Shown here in pieces: positions 7,137 to 13,711 of a stretch of DNA of 19,481 nt. The stretch comes from CAZPWQ01 sp964590495. GTDB lineage: Bacteria; Bacteroidota; Rhodothermia; Balneolales; Balneolaceae. Every line of letters begins with the position of its first letter. The stretch's first letter is position 1. The notes beneath the pieces were generated by a model. That model saw only the letters and a program-made list of their open reading frames with translations, did not search any database and was not told the origin of the DNA. Location: NCBI GenBank assembly GCA_964590495.1, contig CAZPWQ010000062.1:1-19481 (forward strand), given 5' to 3'. The translations under genes and the position numbers were made by a program.

Positions 7137-7564
7137 ATAGTAATAAAATGTTATAAAAGTTGAATTACAGGACTCTTTGAAATACTTGCTCAGGTATCAC
7201 TTTAAGTGAGGCTTCATTCATATTGACCCTAATATCCAGCCTGCCCTCACTTATTCCGGCGGTGCGAGGAAGTACGATAAGTGAAATAAAAAAATTCCTT
7301 ATCCGGTTTCAAAAGTCCCCATATATTTGCACCTGTACATTTACCATTTTATCAAAATTAATCCAAAAAAATAATTTACCATGCGATTTGTTATATCCCA
7401 TGCAGATTAACTTCTTTTAATATTTTCTGTGATTTTTAACAGAAGGAGAGGGGCGTCACAAGTTAATAATGAGTAGCTTATTCGCCAGCCATTGTCCCAG
7501 ACCAGATATACCCTGCCGCTTTTTCCTGGCTGTTCGGAATGGAAAGTACCGGTTAACTCAACTT
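7137..7564. other. 428-base intergenic region with possible gene remnants
   Basis: Between the amidohydrolase start and the msrA stop. Visible elements are a TATATTTG box at 7322-7329 on the plus strand, followed by a 9-codon mini-frame (MRFVISHAD, 7381-7410), and a minus-strand open stretch from the msrA end that reads like a protein C-terminus. The amidohydrolase promoter should lie in the left part, minus strand, but no clear boxes were found. Confidence 0.5.
7405..7559 (-). pseudogene. Possible remnant of a protein C-terminus downstream of msrA
   Basis: The minus-strand frame starting near 7559, two bases out of phase with msrA, is open for about 50 codons and includes TGTFHSEQPGKSGRVYLVWD followed by NGWRISYSLL, ending at a TAA near 7405. 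The composition looks protein-like, but there is no start codon of its own, no ribosome site, and no family I recognise. It may be a decayed gene end brought next to msrA by a deletion, or chance. Confidence 0.25.
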
Positions 7565-8230
7565 TTATCGGGATTCTCTGATGTCATCTTTCAGTAAGTT
7601 GGGAAATTCATTTCTGAACTTTTTGAGTTTGGGTGCGATGACAACCTGGCAATATCCGGCATTGGGATTATTCTCATAATAGTTTTGATGGTATTCCTCT
7701 GCTTCTGAATAATTTTCAACAGGTTCGATTTTGGTTACGATCGGATCTTCCCACAGATCAGAGCGGTCGACTTCCTGAAGAGATTTTTCTGCAATTTCTT
7801 TCTGTTCATCATTGTGATAAAAAATAACAGACCGGTATTGGGGCCCCACATCCGCCCCCTGCCGGTTAAGCGTAGTGGGATCGTGAGTATGCCAGAAGAC
7901 GGTTAAAAGCTGCTCGTAGGATATTATTTCGGGATCATAAAGAAGACGGGCAACTTCGGCATGTTTCGTATTACCTGATGCAACCTGCCGGTAGGTAGGA
8001 TTCTTGATTTCACCTCCGGCGTAACCGGCTTTAACCGATTGCACTCCTTTTAGATCCTCAAAAACAGCTTCAACGCACCAGAAGCATCCGGCTCCGAAAG
8101 TAGCTTGTTCCAGGTTATCTGTATTCATAGGTTGTTCTTCATCAGATTTGGATTGTTGAGCGATCAAAGATATAGCGATCAGTGCGGAGAACAGGATCAG
8201 GATCGCTATTTTAGCAGTCATATTGTTCAT
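7565..8230 (-). CDS. msrA: Exported peptide-methionine (S)-S-oxide reductase MsrA
   Basis: Reduces methionine-S-sulfoxide in oxidised proteins. The MsrA domain runs from about residue 42 to 205. Catalytic C49 lies in GAGCFWCVEAVF, with GYAGG (69-73), GNTKHAEV (86-93), VFWHTHDPTT (111-120) and GPQYRSVIFY (129-138). C194 in AGYC is a candidate resolving cysteine. Residues 1-25 form an N-terminal hydrophobic signal (LILFSALIAISLIAQ), so the enzyme should act in the periplasm or be membrane-tethered, repairing envelope proteins. No MsrB domain is fused and none is nearby. The gene stands alone: the SRPBCC operon is upstream across a 433-base gap. Confidence 0.95.
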   Translation of the reverse strand: MNNMTAKIAILILFSALIAISLIAQQSKSDEEQPMNTDNLEQATFGAGCFWCVEAVFEDLKGVQSVKAGYAGGEIKNPTYRQVASGNTKHAEVARLLYDPEIISYEQLLTVFWHTHDPTTLNRQGADVGPQYRSVIFYHNDEQKEIAEKSLQEVDRSDLWEDPIVTKIEPVENYSEAEEYHQNYYENNPNAGYCQVVIAPKLKKFRNEFPNLLKDDIRESR

Positions 8231-8435
8231 GGCAAGAAGAAAGAGTTCATTTATTATAATACGAATATAACATCAAAAAAATTGTAATTTTGGTTTTTTC
8301 GTGATCCCATTGTTTCTGCGGTTCTTTTTCTGCCGCATATAGTGAACAACTTTACTCCCTTCCCAAAATATCCGTTAAAAGCATGCAGCAAAGATGTGAG
8401 ACAGGTGATTAGCATGTATGTATTTAGCGTCATAG

Positions 8436-8468
8436 CCAACCACCCCTTAATCCCCTCCTTCAGAGGGG
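8436..8468. repeat. C-rich intergenic repeat, copy 2
   Basis: 27 bases (8436-8462) are identical to 2885-2911. Here the second hairpin arm is shorter: CCCCTC (8452-8457) pairs with GAGGGG (8463-8468) around CTTCA. It directly abuts the 5' end of the HTH remnant. Confidence 0.75.
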
Positions 8469-8606
8469 ACATATTGTTATTTTGCTGAAGATAACAGCAT
8501 TAAGGAATGATGACTGGTTTAATAAAGATCTGTCAAAGCAGTTTGGGATAAGTGGCTCCGAAGTCAGCGAATCATTAAACCGTTCTGCCACGCCACGAAA
8601 TTTACC
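8464..8606 (+). pseudogene. Remnant of a helix-turn-helix regulatory protein
   Basis: The plus strand reads HIVILLKITALRNDDW and then LSKQFGISGSEVSESLNRSA. The second part is a convincing helix-turn-helix (LSKQFGIS-GSE-VSESLNR), and the whole resembles the N-terminal part of small winged-helix proteins. The start codon is missing, because coding-like sequence begins right at the C-rich repeat. After NRSA the sequence turns into low-quality peptide and runs into the heptamer array. I infer a gene truncated at both ends. An in-frame TTG at 8482 exists but has no Shine-Dalgarno. Confidence 0.4.
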
Positions 8607-8639
8607 TTCAAATAATGCAAATGAATTCCAATTTTATAC

Positions 8640-8674
8640 TGCTCATTGCTCATTGCTCATTGCTCATTGCTCAC
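8640..8674. repeat. Tandem 7-bp repeat (TGCTCAT x4, then TGCTCAC)
   Basis: Four exact TGCTCAT units at 8640-8667 are followed by TGCTCAC at 8668-8674. On the minus strand the unit is ATGAGCA, and the array supplies the stop codon and the last residues (SEQ-stop) of the SRPBCC gene ending at 8664. No spacers are present, so it is a simple tandem repeat and not a CRISPR. Confidence 0.9.
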
Positions 8675-9206
8675 TGATCCACTGTCCGTATACTTTTTCC
8701 ATCCGGTTGTGAATTTTCCAAAACCCCTGAGGTTCGCGACCATTCAGCCGTTCCGTAAGTATTCCGAGGTGCGTATGCCAGCCGGCAGATACACTGATAA
8801 GAATATCGTGATCATCACCCAGGCGGCGGTGAGTAAGTACCAGCAGTATCTTTTTATCCTGCGGTTTCAATTCAAAGGTTACTTCCGATTCTTCACCTGC
8901 CTCCTCCCCCCAGGTATAGCTTAACAGGCGGGGCGGGTCGTATTGAGTAACCCGGCCGGTGAATTCGGTGCCATTCTCCATGTGTTTGTACTTCTCGGGA
9001 ATCGGATCGTCCTCTTCAGACAGATTTTTGTGATTAAAATTCAATTCCACCTTTCCGCCAACACGTGGTTCTATATCACCGGAAGCCAGCCATTCGGCCT
9101 TTTTGTCAGATTCAGTCAAATATGCCCAAACCCGTTCGATTGGCCCAGGCAGCAGCCGCTCAAAGCGAATAGTGCCCGGCTCTGTAAATTTTCCGTATTT
9201 GCTCAT
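8664..9206 (-). CDS. SRPBCC (AHSA1/START-like) domain protein 1
   Basis: A 180-residue cytoplasmic protein of the Bet v 1-like SRPBCC fold, Aha1-C-like subgroup. Family landmarks are the N-terminal IRFERLLPGPIERVWAYLTE (about 13-32), KAEWLASGDIEPRVGGKVEL (37-56), PPRLLSYTWGEE (90-101) and the late SAGWHTHLGILTERLNG (139-155). Such proteins bind hydrophobic ligands in a central cavity; the ligand here is unknown. It is the last gene of an arsR-SRPBCC-SRPBCC operon, 56 bases after the second SRPBCC gene, a common arrangement in which ArsR represses its own operon. Its C-terminus is set by the heptamer repeat, so repeat-length change would alter the stop position. Confidence 0.88.
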   Translation of the reverse strand: MSKYGKFTEPGTIRFERLLPGPIERVWAYLTESDKKAEWLASGDIEPRVGGKVELNFNHKNLSEEDDPIPEKYKHMENGTEFTGRVTQYDPPRLLSYTWGEEAGEESEVTFELKPQDKKILLVLTHRRLGDDHDILISVSAGWHTHLGILTERLNGREPQGFWKIHNRMEKVYGQWISEQ

Positions 9207-9226
9207 ATTGTTTAATTTTTAATGAG

Positions 9227-9255
9227 ATCCGCAAAGTTTTAAAAATTTTGCGGAT
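9227..9255. repeat. Near-perfect 29-base palindrome between the two SRPBCC genes
   Basis: ATCCGCAAAGTTTT (9227-9240) faces AAAATTTTGCGGAT (9242-9255) around A9241, with a single mismatched pair (9236/9246). It fills most of the 56-base spacer. It could form a stable mRNA hairpin or be a dispersed repeat copy; the T/A-rich inner part means it is not a standard terminator. Confidence 0.8.
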
Positions 9256-9262
9256 TTGTATT

Positions 9263-9739
9263 TCAATTAATTAATTCTTCCAGTTTATCAAGCATCGTAC
9301 TCCAGCCTTCTTTGGTACGATCTGCATATTCTTCCCACTTGGGATCCAGTTCGTGTGTCAGGATCAACCGGCAGCCGTTTCCGGTGGATTCAATATCGAT
9401 GGTAACCACACTTTCGTCTTCCGATTCGGATTCTATCCCCCAGGTAAAGACAAGGCGTTCGGGCCGGTTCAGTTCAAGATATGTGCCCAGATGGTTTATA
9501 AGCTCACCGTCCCTGCGAACGACAAAAGAGAATGTGCCTCCTTCATCCGGATTTGTTTCCAGTTTTACAATTTCTTCATCACGTACTTCAGGACCGAACA
9601 TCCACCGGCCGATCATTGCAGGTTTAAGCCAGGCATCAAAAATCTTTTCGGCAGATGTGTTAAAATCTTTGATGATTTTAACCTGTGGTCGGTTTTGGAA
9701 TTTTGATGATTTCATTGCTAAGTAATTTGAAATATCCAT
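9263..9739 (-). CDS. SRPBCC (AHSA1/START-like) domain protein 2
   Basis: A SRPBCC-fold protein of 158 residues from the ATG at 9739 (MDISNYLAMKSSK). Landmarks are VKIIKDFNTSAEKIFDAWLK, PAMIGRWMFGPE, GGTFSFVVRRDGELINHLGT, PERLVFTWGIE, and the C-terminal LTHELDPKWEEYADRTKEGW plus STMLDKLEELI. This set is typical of ArsR-linked AHSA1 proteins. A TTG at 9748 lies inside the flanking palindrome and is a poor start. ATG at 9715 (MKSSKFQN) is a fair alternative that matches the usual family length. It sits between arsR and the other SRPBCC gene, which it resembles in motif order though not closely in sequence, suggesting an old duplication or two different ligands. Confidence 0.88.
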   Translation of the reverse strand: MDISNYLAMKSSKFQNRPQVKIIKDFNTSAEKIFDAWLKPAMIGRWMFGPEVRDEEIVKLETNPDEGGTFSFVVRRDGELINHLGTYLELNRPERLVFTWGIESESEDESVVTIDIESTGNGCRLILTHELDPKWEEYADRTKEGWSTMLDKLEELIN

Positions 9740-9747
9740 TTCAGCCA

Positions 9748-9781
9748 AGACCTGTCAGGTTTTCGAAAACCTGACAGGTCT
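9748..9781. repeat. Perfect 34-base palindrome between arsR and SRPBCC 2
   Basis: AGACCTGTCAGGTTTTC (9748-9764) is followed at once by its exact reverse complement GAAAACCTGACAGGTCT (9765-9781). It lies 12 bases after the arsR stop codon and 8 bases before the ATG of the next gene. A 15-bp RNA stem with a TCGA loop is expected. It resembles palindromic repeats I know from Bacteroidota intergenic DNA. It may cause partial termination, transcript processing, or simply be a mobile repeat. Confidence 0.9.
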
Positions 9782-9793
9782 GAGTTTTAGTTG

Positions 9794-10108
9794 TTAGTTC
9801 TCATTCTCTTCATCCAACAAAGCCTCCAGGACATCCAGCTTTTCAGTCCAGAACCTGCGGTACCGCTCTGTCCATTCGGCCACTTCCTTCAGTTTTCGCG
9901 GGTCGGCACGGCAGAACCGTTTACGGCCCTTTTTTCGAATGACCACCAGTCCGCACTCATTTAAAATTTTGATATGTCTGGAGACGGCCGGGCGGCTGAT
10001 GTCGAATTGCTCAGCTACTTCGTTTACCGGCATCGATCTGGCAACCAGTAAGTCGATAATCTCCCGGCGGGTGGGATCGGCGATGGCCTGGAATAAATCT
10101 TGTGACAT
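9794..10108 (-). CDS. ArsR-family winged-helix repressor
   Basis: A 104-residue metal-independent-looking ArsR/SmtB-type transcription factor. The DNA-binding wHTH includes LFQAIADPTRREIIDLL (5-21), MPVNEVAEQFDISRPAVSRH (26-45) with the recognition helix in SRPAVSRHIKIL, and the wing LVVIRKKGRKRFCRADP (54-70). The acidic C-terminus (TEKLDVLEALLDEENEN) is probably the dimer helix. No Cys-Val-Cys metal site is present; the single C65 is in the wing region. It is the first gene of an operon with two SRPBCC proteins, and this subgroup of ArsR is usually found with AHSA1-type partners. Two matching palindromes on the promoter suggest autorepression. The effector is unknown. Confidence 0.93.
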   Translation of the reverse strand: MSQDLFQAIADPTRREIIDLLVARSMPVNEVAEQFDISRPAVSRHIKILNECGLVVIRKKGRKRFCRADPRKLKEVAEWTERYRRFWTEKLDVLEALLDEENEN

Positions 10109-10134
10109 GTATTTGTTCGATAAGTCCTTTTTAT

Positions 10135-10150
10135 GTAACCAATTCGTTAC
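10135..10150. promoter_or_regulatory. ArsR operator candidate O1
   Basis: GTAACCAATTCGTTAC is an inverted repeat (GTAAC...GTTAC) of 16 bases with the symmetric core AATT; only positions 6 and 11 break symmetry. It lies just downstream of the -10 box of the arsR promoter, over the likely transcription start, where a bound repressor would block initiation. Confidence 0.7.
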
Positions 10151-10151
10151 T

Positions 10152-10180
10152 AATATATATGTAACCGATTAGTTACGCAA
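10152..10180 (-). promoter_or_regulatory. Probable sigma-70-type promoter of the arsR operon
   Basis: On the minus strand TTGCGT (10180-10175) and TATATT (10157-10152) are separated by 17 bases, giving reasonable -35 and -10 boxes about 45 bases from the arsR ATG. The transcript would begin near 10145. O2 overlaps the -35/spacer region and O1 overlaps the start point. Confidence 0.55.
10161..10176. promoter_or_regulatory. ArsR operator candidate O2
   Basis: GTAACCGATTAGTTAC has the same outer GTAAC/GTTAC arms and ATT centre as O1 (14 of 16 bases identical). The two sites are 26 bases apart centre to centre, or about 2.5 helical turns, and flank the -10 box. Confidence 0.7.
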
Positions 10181-10413
10181 ATTTTTTTATTGAAAATCGC
10201 ATGAAAACGGCAGGAACTCCTGCGATTCCCACTGTTAAAGGCTAAAATGTGGCTGCAAAGTTCTATCTGTACATTCAGACGCCTGATTCCATGCTTATTT
10301 TTACGTAGAATTTATGTTAATTTAAGATTATTGCTTTTTCTTCAAATGAAATTCATAACTTTACGTTAACATTAGGCTAAATTAGACAGATACAGACAGA
10401 TATTATTTGACAA
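10177..10413. other. Divergent arsR-korA intergenic region, korA side
   Basis: AT-rich leader and promoter region for korAB. On the plus strand TTG at 10331-10333 and TAACTTTA at 10356-10363 are 22 bases apart, which fits the Bacteroidota promoter pattern TTG...TAnnTTTG except for the last base; start about 50 bases before korA. No gene or stable hairpin was seen. The arsR operators are about 190 bases from this promoter, so shared control is unlikely. Confidence 0.35.
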
Positions 10414-12273
10414 ATGACTGTAGAACAAAAAATTCAGGACGAAGTCACCATCCGTTTTGCCGGAGATTCGGGTGACGGCATGCAGCTAACGGGGTCTCTA
10501 TTTACAAATACCACTGCCTTGCAGGGTAATGATCTCCGAACCCTTCCGGAATTCCCGGCCGAAATTCGCGCACCGGCCGGTACCGTCCCGGGCGTCTCGT
10601 CTTTTCAACTGCATTTCGGGAGCAAAGAGATACTGACGCCGGGCGATGTATGCGATGTACTGGTAGTGATGAACGCCGCTGCGCTGAAAGCGAACCTGGC
10701 TTTTCTCAAAAGAGGAGGAATCGTGATTGCCAACACCTCCGGATTCGATAAGCGAAACCTTAATCTGGCTAATTACGAGACGGAAGTTAGTCCGCTTGAA
10801 GACGACACCCTTTCCGATTATATCGTGCTGGAAACGGATATTACCAAACTTACCAAAGAAAGCCTTACGGACAGCGAACTGGGGTATAAGGATATTGAGC
10901 GTTGTAAAAATATGTTCGTCCTCGGGCTGCTCTACTGGATGTACAACCGGCCGATGGATTCCACCATCACTTTTTTAGAGAAAAAATTCGCCGATGATCC
11001 GGCCATCGCCTCCGCCAATATCAAAGTACTGAAGGAGGGATACCATTATGGCGAAACCACTGAGGTCTTTACTTCCCGGTATACTGTTAAAGAGGCGTCC
11101 ATAGAGCCGGGTACCTATCGTAATATAACCGGGAATGAGGCCACTGTACTCGGACTTGTTTCCGCAGCCCATCAGAGCAAATTGCCGCTTTTTTATGGGT
11201 CATATCCCATCACACCTGCTTCGGATGTGTTACACGGTGTTTCCAAACATAAGAATTTCGGCATTTATACTTTTCAGGCAGAAGATGAGATCGCCGCCGT
11301 TTCTTCTGCCATCGGAGCAGCATTCGGAGGAAGCCTGGGTGTGACCAGCTCATCGGGACCCGGTATAGCTCTCAAGGGCGAAGCTATCGGGCTGGCGGTA
11401 ATGCTGGAGCTGCCTCTGGTTATTCTCAACATCCAGCGGGCGGGCCCTTCCACAGGGATGCCCACAAAGACAGAACAGGCTGATCTTATGCAGGCAATGT
11501 ACGGACGTAACGGCGAAAGCCCCATTGCCATCGTTGCTCCCCGGTCACCGGCCGACTGCTTCCATATGGTATTTGAAGCATGCCGTATCGCTTTGGAACA
11601 TATGATCCCGGTCATGTTCCTGTCCGACGGTTATCTGGCCAACGGGTCAGAACCGTGGATGTATCCGCAGAAAAAGGATTTGTCCGAAATCGAGGTTAAT
11701 TTTGAATCCGCCCGAAACAACGACAGTGAAAAATTCCTTCCATATGTGCGGGACGAGCGACTGGTTCGTTCCTGGTCTATTCCCGGCACTAAGGGACTGG
11801 AACACCGTGTGGGGGGGCTGGAAAAAGAGGATGAAACGGGAGATGTTTCGTATAATCCCGAAAACCACGAAAAAATGGTTAAAATGCGGCAGGCCAAGCG
11901 CGATAACATCGCTGAATTCATTCCGTTGCAGGAGGTAGATAACGGAACTGAAAAAGGCGAAACGGCCGTCGTAGGCTGGGGATCTACTTACGGATCTATT
12001 CGTACGGCCGTTCATGAACTCAGGCAGGAGGGAATGGATGTGTCTCATATCCACCTGCGCTATATTTCCCCGTTTCCCGGAAACCTGGAAGAACTTCTGA
12101 ATGGGTATGATACCGTACTTATCCCCGAGATCAATAACGGGCAGCTCGTGCGGCTGATCCGGGATCAGTTTGCAATTCCGGCCAAAGGTATAAATAAGAT
12201 CAAAGGACGTCCTTTTGGCGTGGAAGAACTCAAGCAGGAAATAAAACAGGCAACTGGCACCCAAGTAGCGTAA
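10414..12273 (+). CDS. korA: 2-oxoacid:ferredoxin oxidoreductase, fused gamma-alpha subunit (KorA)
   Basis: The 619-residue large subunit of a thiamine-diphosphate enzyme that converts 2-oxoglutarate (or a related 2-oxoacid) plus CoA to the acyl-CoA, CO2 and reduced ferredoxin. The gamma domain is at residues 1-200 (VTIRFAGDSGDGMQLTGSLF, then FPAEIRAPAGTVPGVSSFQL). The pyrimidine-binding alpha domain follows at about 240-470: GSYPITPASD near 262-271, FQAEDEIAAV near 287-296, VTSSSGPGIALKGEAIG, and QRAGPSTGMPTKTEQADLMQ. The C-terminal transketolase-like domain at about 515-610 contains VGWGSTYGSIR and LRYISPFP. It is followed 35 bases later by the beta subunit. Substrate choice is inferred from the fused gamma-alpha two-gene layout; a branched-chain or pyruvate role cannot be excluded. 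Confidence 0.93.
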   Translation: MTVEQKIQDEVTIRFAGDSGDGMQLTGSLFTNTTALQGNDLRTLPEFPAEIRAPAGTVPGVSSFQLHFGSKEILTPGDVCDVLVVMNAAALKANLAFLKRGGIVIANTSGFDKRNLNLANYETEVSPLEDDTLSDYIVLETDITKLTKESLTDSELGYKDIERCKNMFVLGLLYWMYNRPMDSTITFLEKKFADDPAIASANIKVLKEGYHYGETTEVFTSRYTVKEASIEPGTYRNITGNEATVLGLVSAAHQSKLPLFYGSYPITPASDVLHGVSKHKNFGIYTFQAEDEIAAVSSAIGAAFGGSLGVTSSSGPGIALKGEAIGLAVMLELPLVILNIQRAGPSTGMPTKTEQADLMQAMYGRNGESPIAIVAPRSPADCFHMVFEACRIALEHMIPVMFLSDGYLANGSEPWMYPQKKDLSEIEVNFESARNNDSEKFLPYVRDERLVRSWSIPGTKGLEHRVGGLEKEDETGDVSYNPENHEKMVKMRQAKRDNIAEFIPLQEVDNGTEKGETAVVGWGSTYGSIRTAVHELRQEGMDVSHIHLRYISPFPGNLEELLNGYDTVLIPEINNGQLVRLIRDQFAIPAKGINKIKGRPFGVEELKQEIKQATGTQVA

Positions 12274-12308
12274 TTTATATCAGAACAGTTTCTCACAATC
12301 ATACAATT

Positions 12309-13385
12309 ATGGGTATTGATACCAAAATAAAACAACATCTCAACAAATCAGATAATGGGAACGGAAAAATTCCTGAGTACTCAGGCAAGGATTTTTCATC
12401 TGACCAGGATGTGCGCTGGTGTCCCGGTTGCGGTGATTATACCATCCTGAAGCAGGTTCAGAAAGCCATGCCGGAAATCGGGGTGGCAAAAGAAGATATA
12501 GTTTTTATTTCCGGTATCGGCTGCGCCGCACGGTTCCCCTATTATATGGATACTTTCGGCATGCATTCCATTCACGGAAGGGCCCCGGCCATTGCCACCG
12601 GACTGAAGGTGACGCGTCCCGACTTAAGTGTATGGATTATTACCGGTGACGGCGATTCGCTTTCCATTGGTGCAAACCATTTTGTACAACTGTTGCGCCG
12701 CAATGTAGATGTAAATCTGCTGCTGTTTAACAATCAGATTTACGGACTTACCAAAGGGCAGTATTCTCCTACTTCTCCGGAAGGCACCACAACAAAATCC
12801 ACCCCTTTCGGATCGGTTGATCATCCTTTTAATCCGCTTTCGCTGAGTATGGGGGCTGACGGTACCTTCGTGGCCCGGACTATGGACCGCGACCCGCGGC
12901 ACTTGCAGCAGATGTTGCAACGTACCCATAAGCATAGGGGAACGTCAATGCTGGAGATATATCAGAATTGTATTGTATTCAACGACGGTGCGTTTGAACT
13001 GTTTACCGACAAGAAAAGCCGTCCGCAGGAGACCATCTATCTGGAACACGGCGAACCGCTGGTTTTCGGAGCCGATAATGACAAAGGCATACGCCTGGAT
13101 GGCCTGAAACCCGAAGTGGTTTCACTGGACGGGGAATACAGTAAAGACGATCTCTGGATACACGACGAGCAGGATAAAACCAAGGCATATCTGCTCTCCC
13201 GCTTTTTTGATGCTCCCGGTCCCGGCGAGTCTCACATGCCGCGTCCGTTCGGTGTACTTTATGCAGTAGACCGGCCGTGTTATGATAAAGGAGTAGGCCT
13301 GCAGGTTGAGGCGGCTGTAGAAAAATACGGAGATGGCGACCTGGAGTCACTGCTCAGGGGACCGGAGACATGGGAAATTAAATGA
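12309..13385 (+). CDS. korB: 2-oxoacid:ferredoxin oxidoreductase, beta subunit (KorB)
   Basis: The 358-residue partner of KorA, carrying the thiamine diphosphate pyrophosphate site and an iron-sulfur cluster. The TPP motif is GDGD (113-116) with NN at 141-142 (LLLFNNQIYGLTKGQYSPT). Cysteines C38 and C41 in WCPGCGD, C72 in GIGCAAR and C221 in YQNC match the four [4Fe-4S] ligands of the family. HSIHGRAPAIATGLK (86-100) is the usual substrate-side motif. No ferredoxin-like (delta) domain or gene is next to it, so an external ferredoxin is required. The alpha-beta pair is probably one operon because the 35-base gap has no terminator. No clear intrinsic terminator follows the stop. Confidence 0.95.
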   Translation: MGIDTKIKQHLNKSDNGNGKIPEYSGKDFSSDQDVRWCPGCGDYTILKQVQKAMPEIGVAKEDIVFISGIGCAARFPYYMDTFGMHSIHGRAPAIATGLKVTRPDLSVWIITGDGDSLSIGANHFVQLLRRNVDVNLLLFNNQIYGLTKGQYSPTSPEGTTTKSTPFGSVDHPFNPLSLSMGADGTFVARTMDRDPRHLQQMLQRTHKHRGTSMLEIYQNCIVFNDGAFELFTDKKSRPQETIYLEHGEPLVFGADNDKGIRLDGLKPEVVSLDGEYSKDDLWIHDEQDKTKAYLLSRFFDAPGPGESHMPRPFGVLYAVDRPCYDKGVGLQVEAAVEKYGDGDLESLLRGPETWEIK

Positions 13386-13711
13386 AGTATTTGGTAATAC
13401 CGCAAGAAACGGGTTGTATTTAATGGCCGGATGAATATCATTATAACATGATATCAGATCGGAACCCTACTATACGCATTTCCTAAACTGATAACCCCTA
13501 TAAATGGTTTGATAAAAGAGAGAGCTGCATGGTACCCACAGCTGAACTGAAACCAAGTTTCTTCATGATTAAACTGTCAGCTTGCCCCGCCATAAATTTT
13601 AAAATGTTGACTAGAGTAAAGGAGATCCCGATGTAAAAAATATGGGAACTTATTTGTAGCAAAATCATTATAAATAATTCAATCTGGCAAGCAATTCATA
13701 GGAGGGTCACA
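13386..13711. other. 326-base AT-rich intergenic region
   Basis: No gene was seen. A good Shine-Dalgarno (AAAGGAG, ending about 13624) leads to an ATG at 13631-13633 followed immediately by TAA. No strong hairpin terminates korAB. The promoter of the DsbA-like gene should be here, and its Shine-Dalgarno AGGAGG is at 13700-13705. Confidence 0.5.
13700..13705 (+). promoter_or_regulatory. Strong Shine-Dalgarno of the DsbA-like gene
   Basis: AGGAGG stands 6 bases before the ATG at 13712. It is a full consensus site, whereas most other genes in this window have weak or no Shine-Dalgarno sequences. It fixes the start codon. Confidence 0.85.

Larger units (their letters stand above)
8231..8663. other. 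433-base intergenic region with repeats and a gene remnant
   Basis: No intact gene was seen. It contains copy 2 of the C-rich repeat (8436-8468), a probable HTH-protein remnant just after it (8464-8606, plus strand) and the beginning of a heptamer tandem array (8640-8674). The msrA promoter should lie to the left, on the minus strand near 8231-8290, where the sequence is AT-rich without a clear box. Confidence 0.55.

Noticed and set aside
8640..8674. Possible CRISPR array
   Set aside because: The units are 7 bases, directly adjacent and without spacers; no cas gene is present.
8482..8712. Plus-strand 76-codon small protein
   Set aside because: Only the first part is protein-like; the rest is encoded by the heptamer array and by antisense of the SRPBCC gene. 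Kept as a remnant only.
9740..9748. TTG start for SRPBCC protein 2
   Set aside because: The codon overlaps the 34-base palindrome and ATG 9739 or 9715 fits the family better.
10135..10413. korAB control by the divergent ArsR
   Set aside because: Both palindromes sit on the arsR promoter, about 190 bases from the likely korA promoter, and no copy lies near korA.
11647..12264. Minus-strand open frame of 205 codons inside korA
   Set aside because: It is antisense to a highly conserved korA region, has no recognisable domain, and is explained by korA codon bias.
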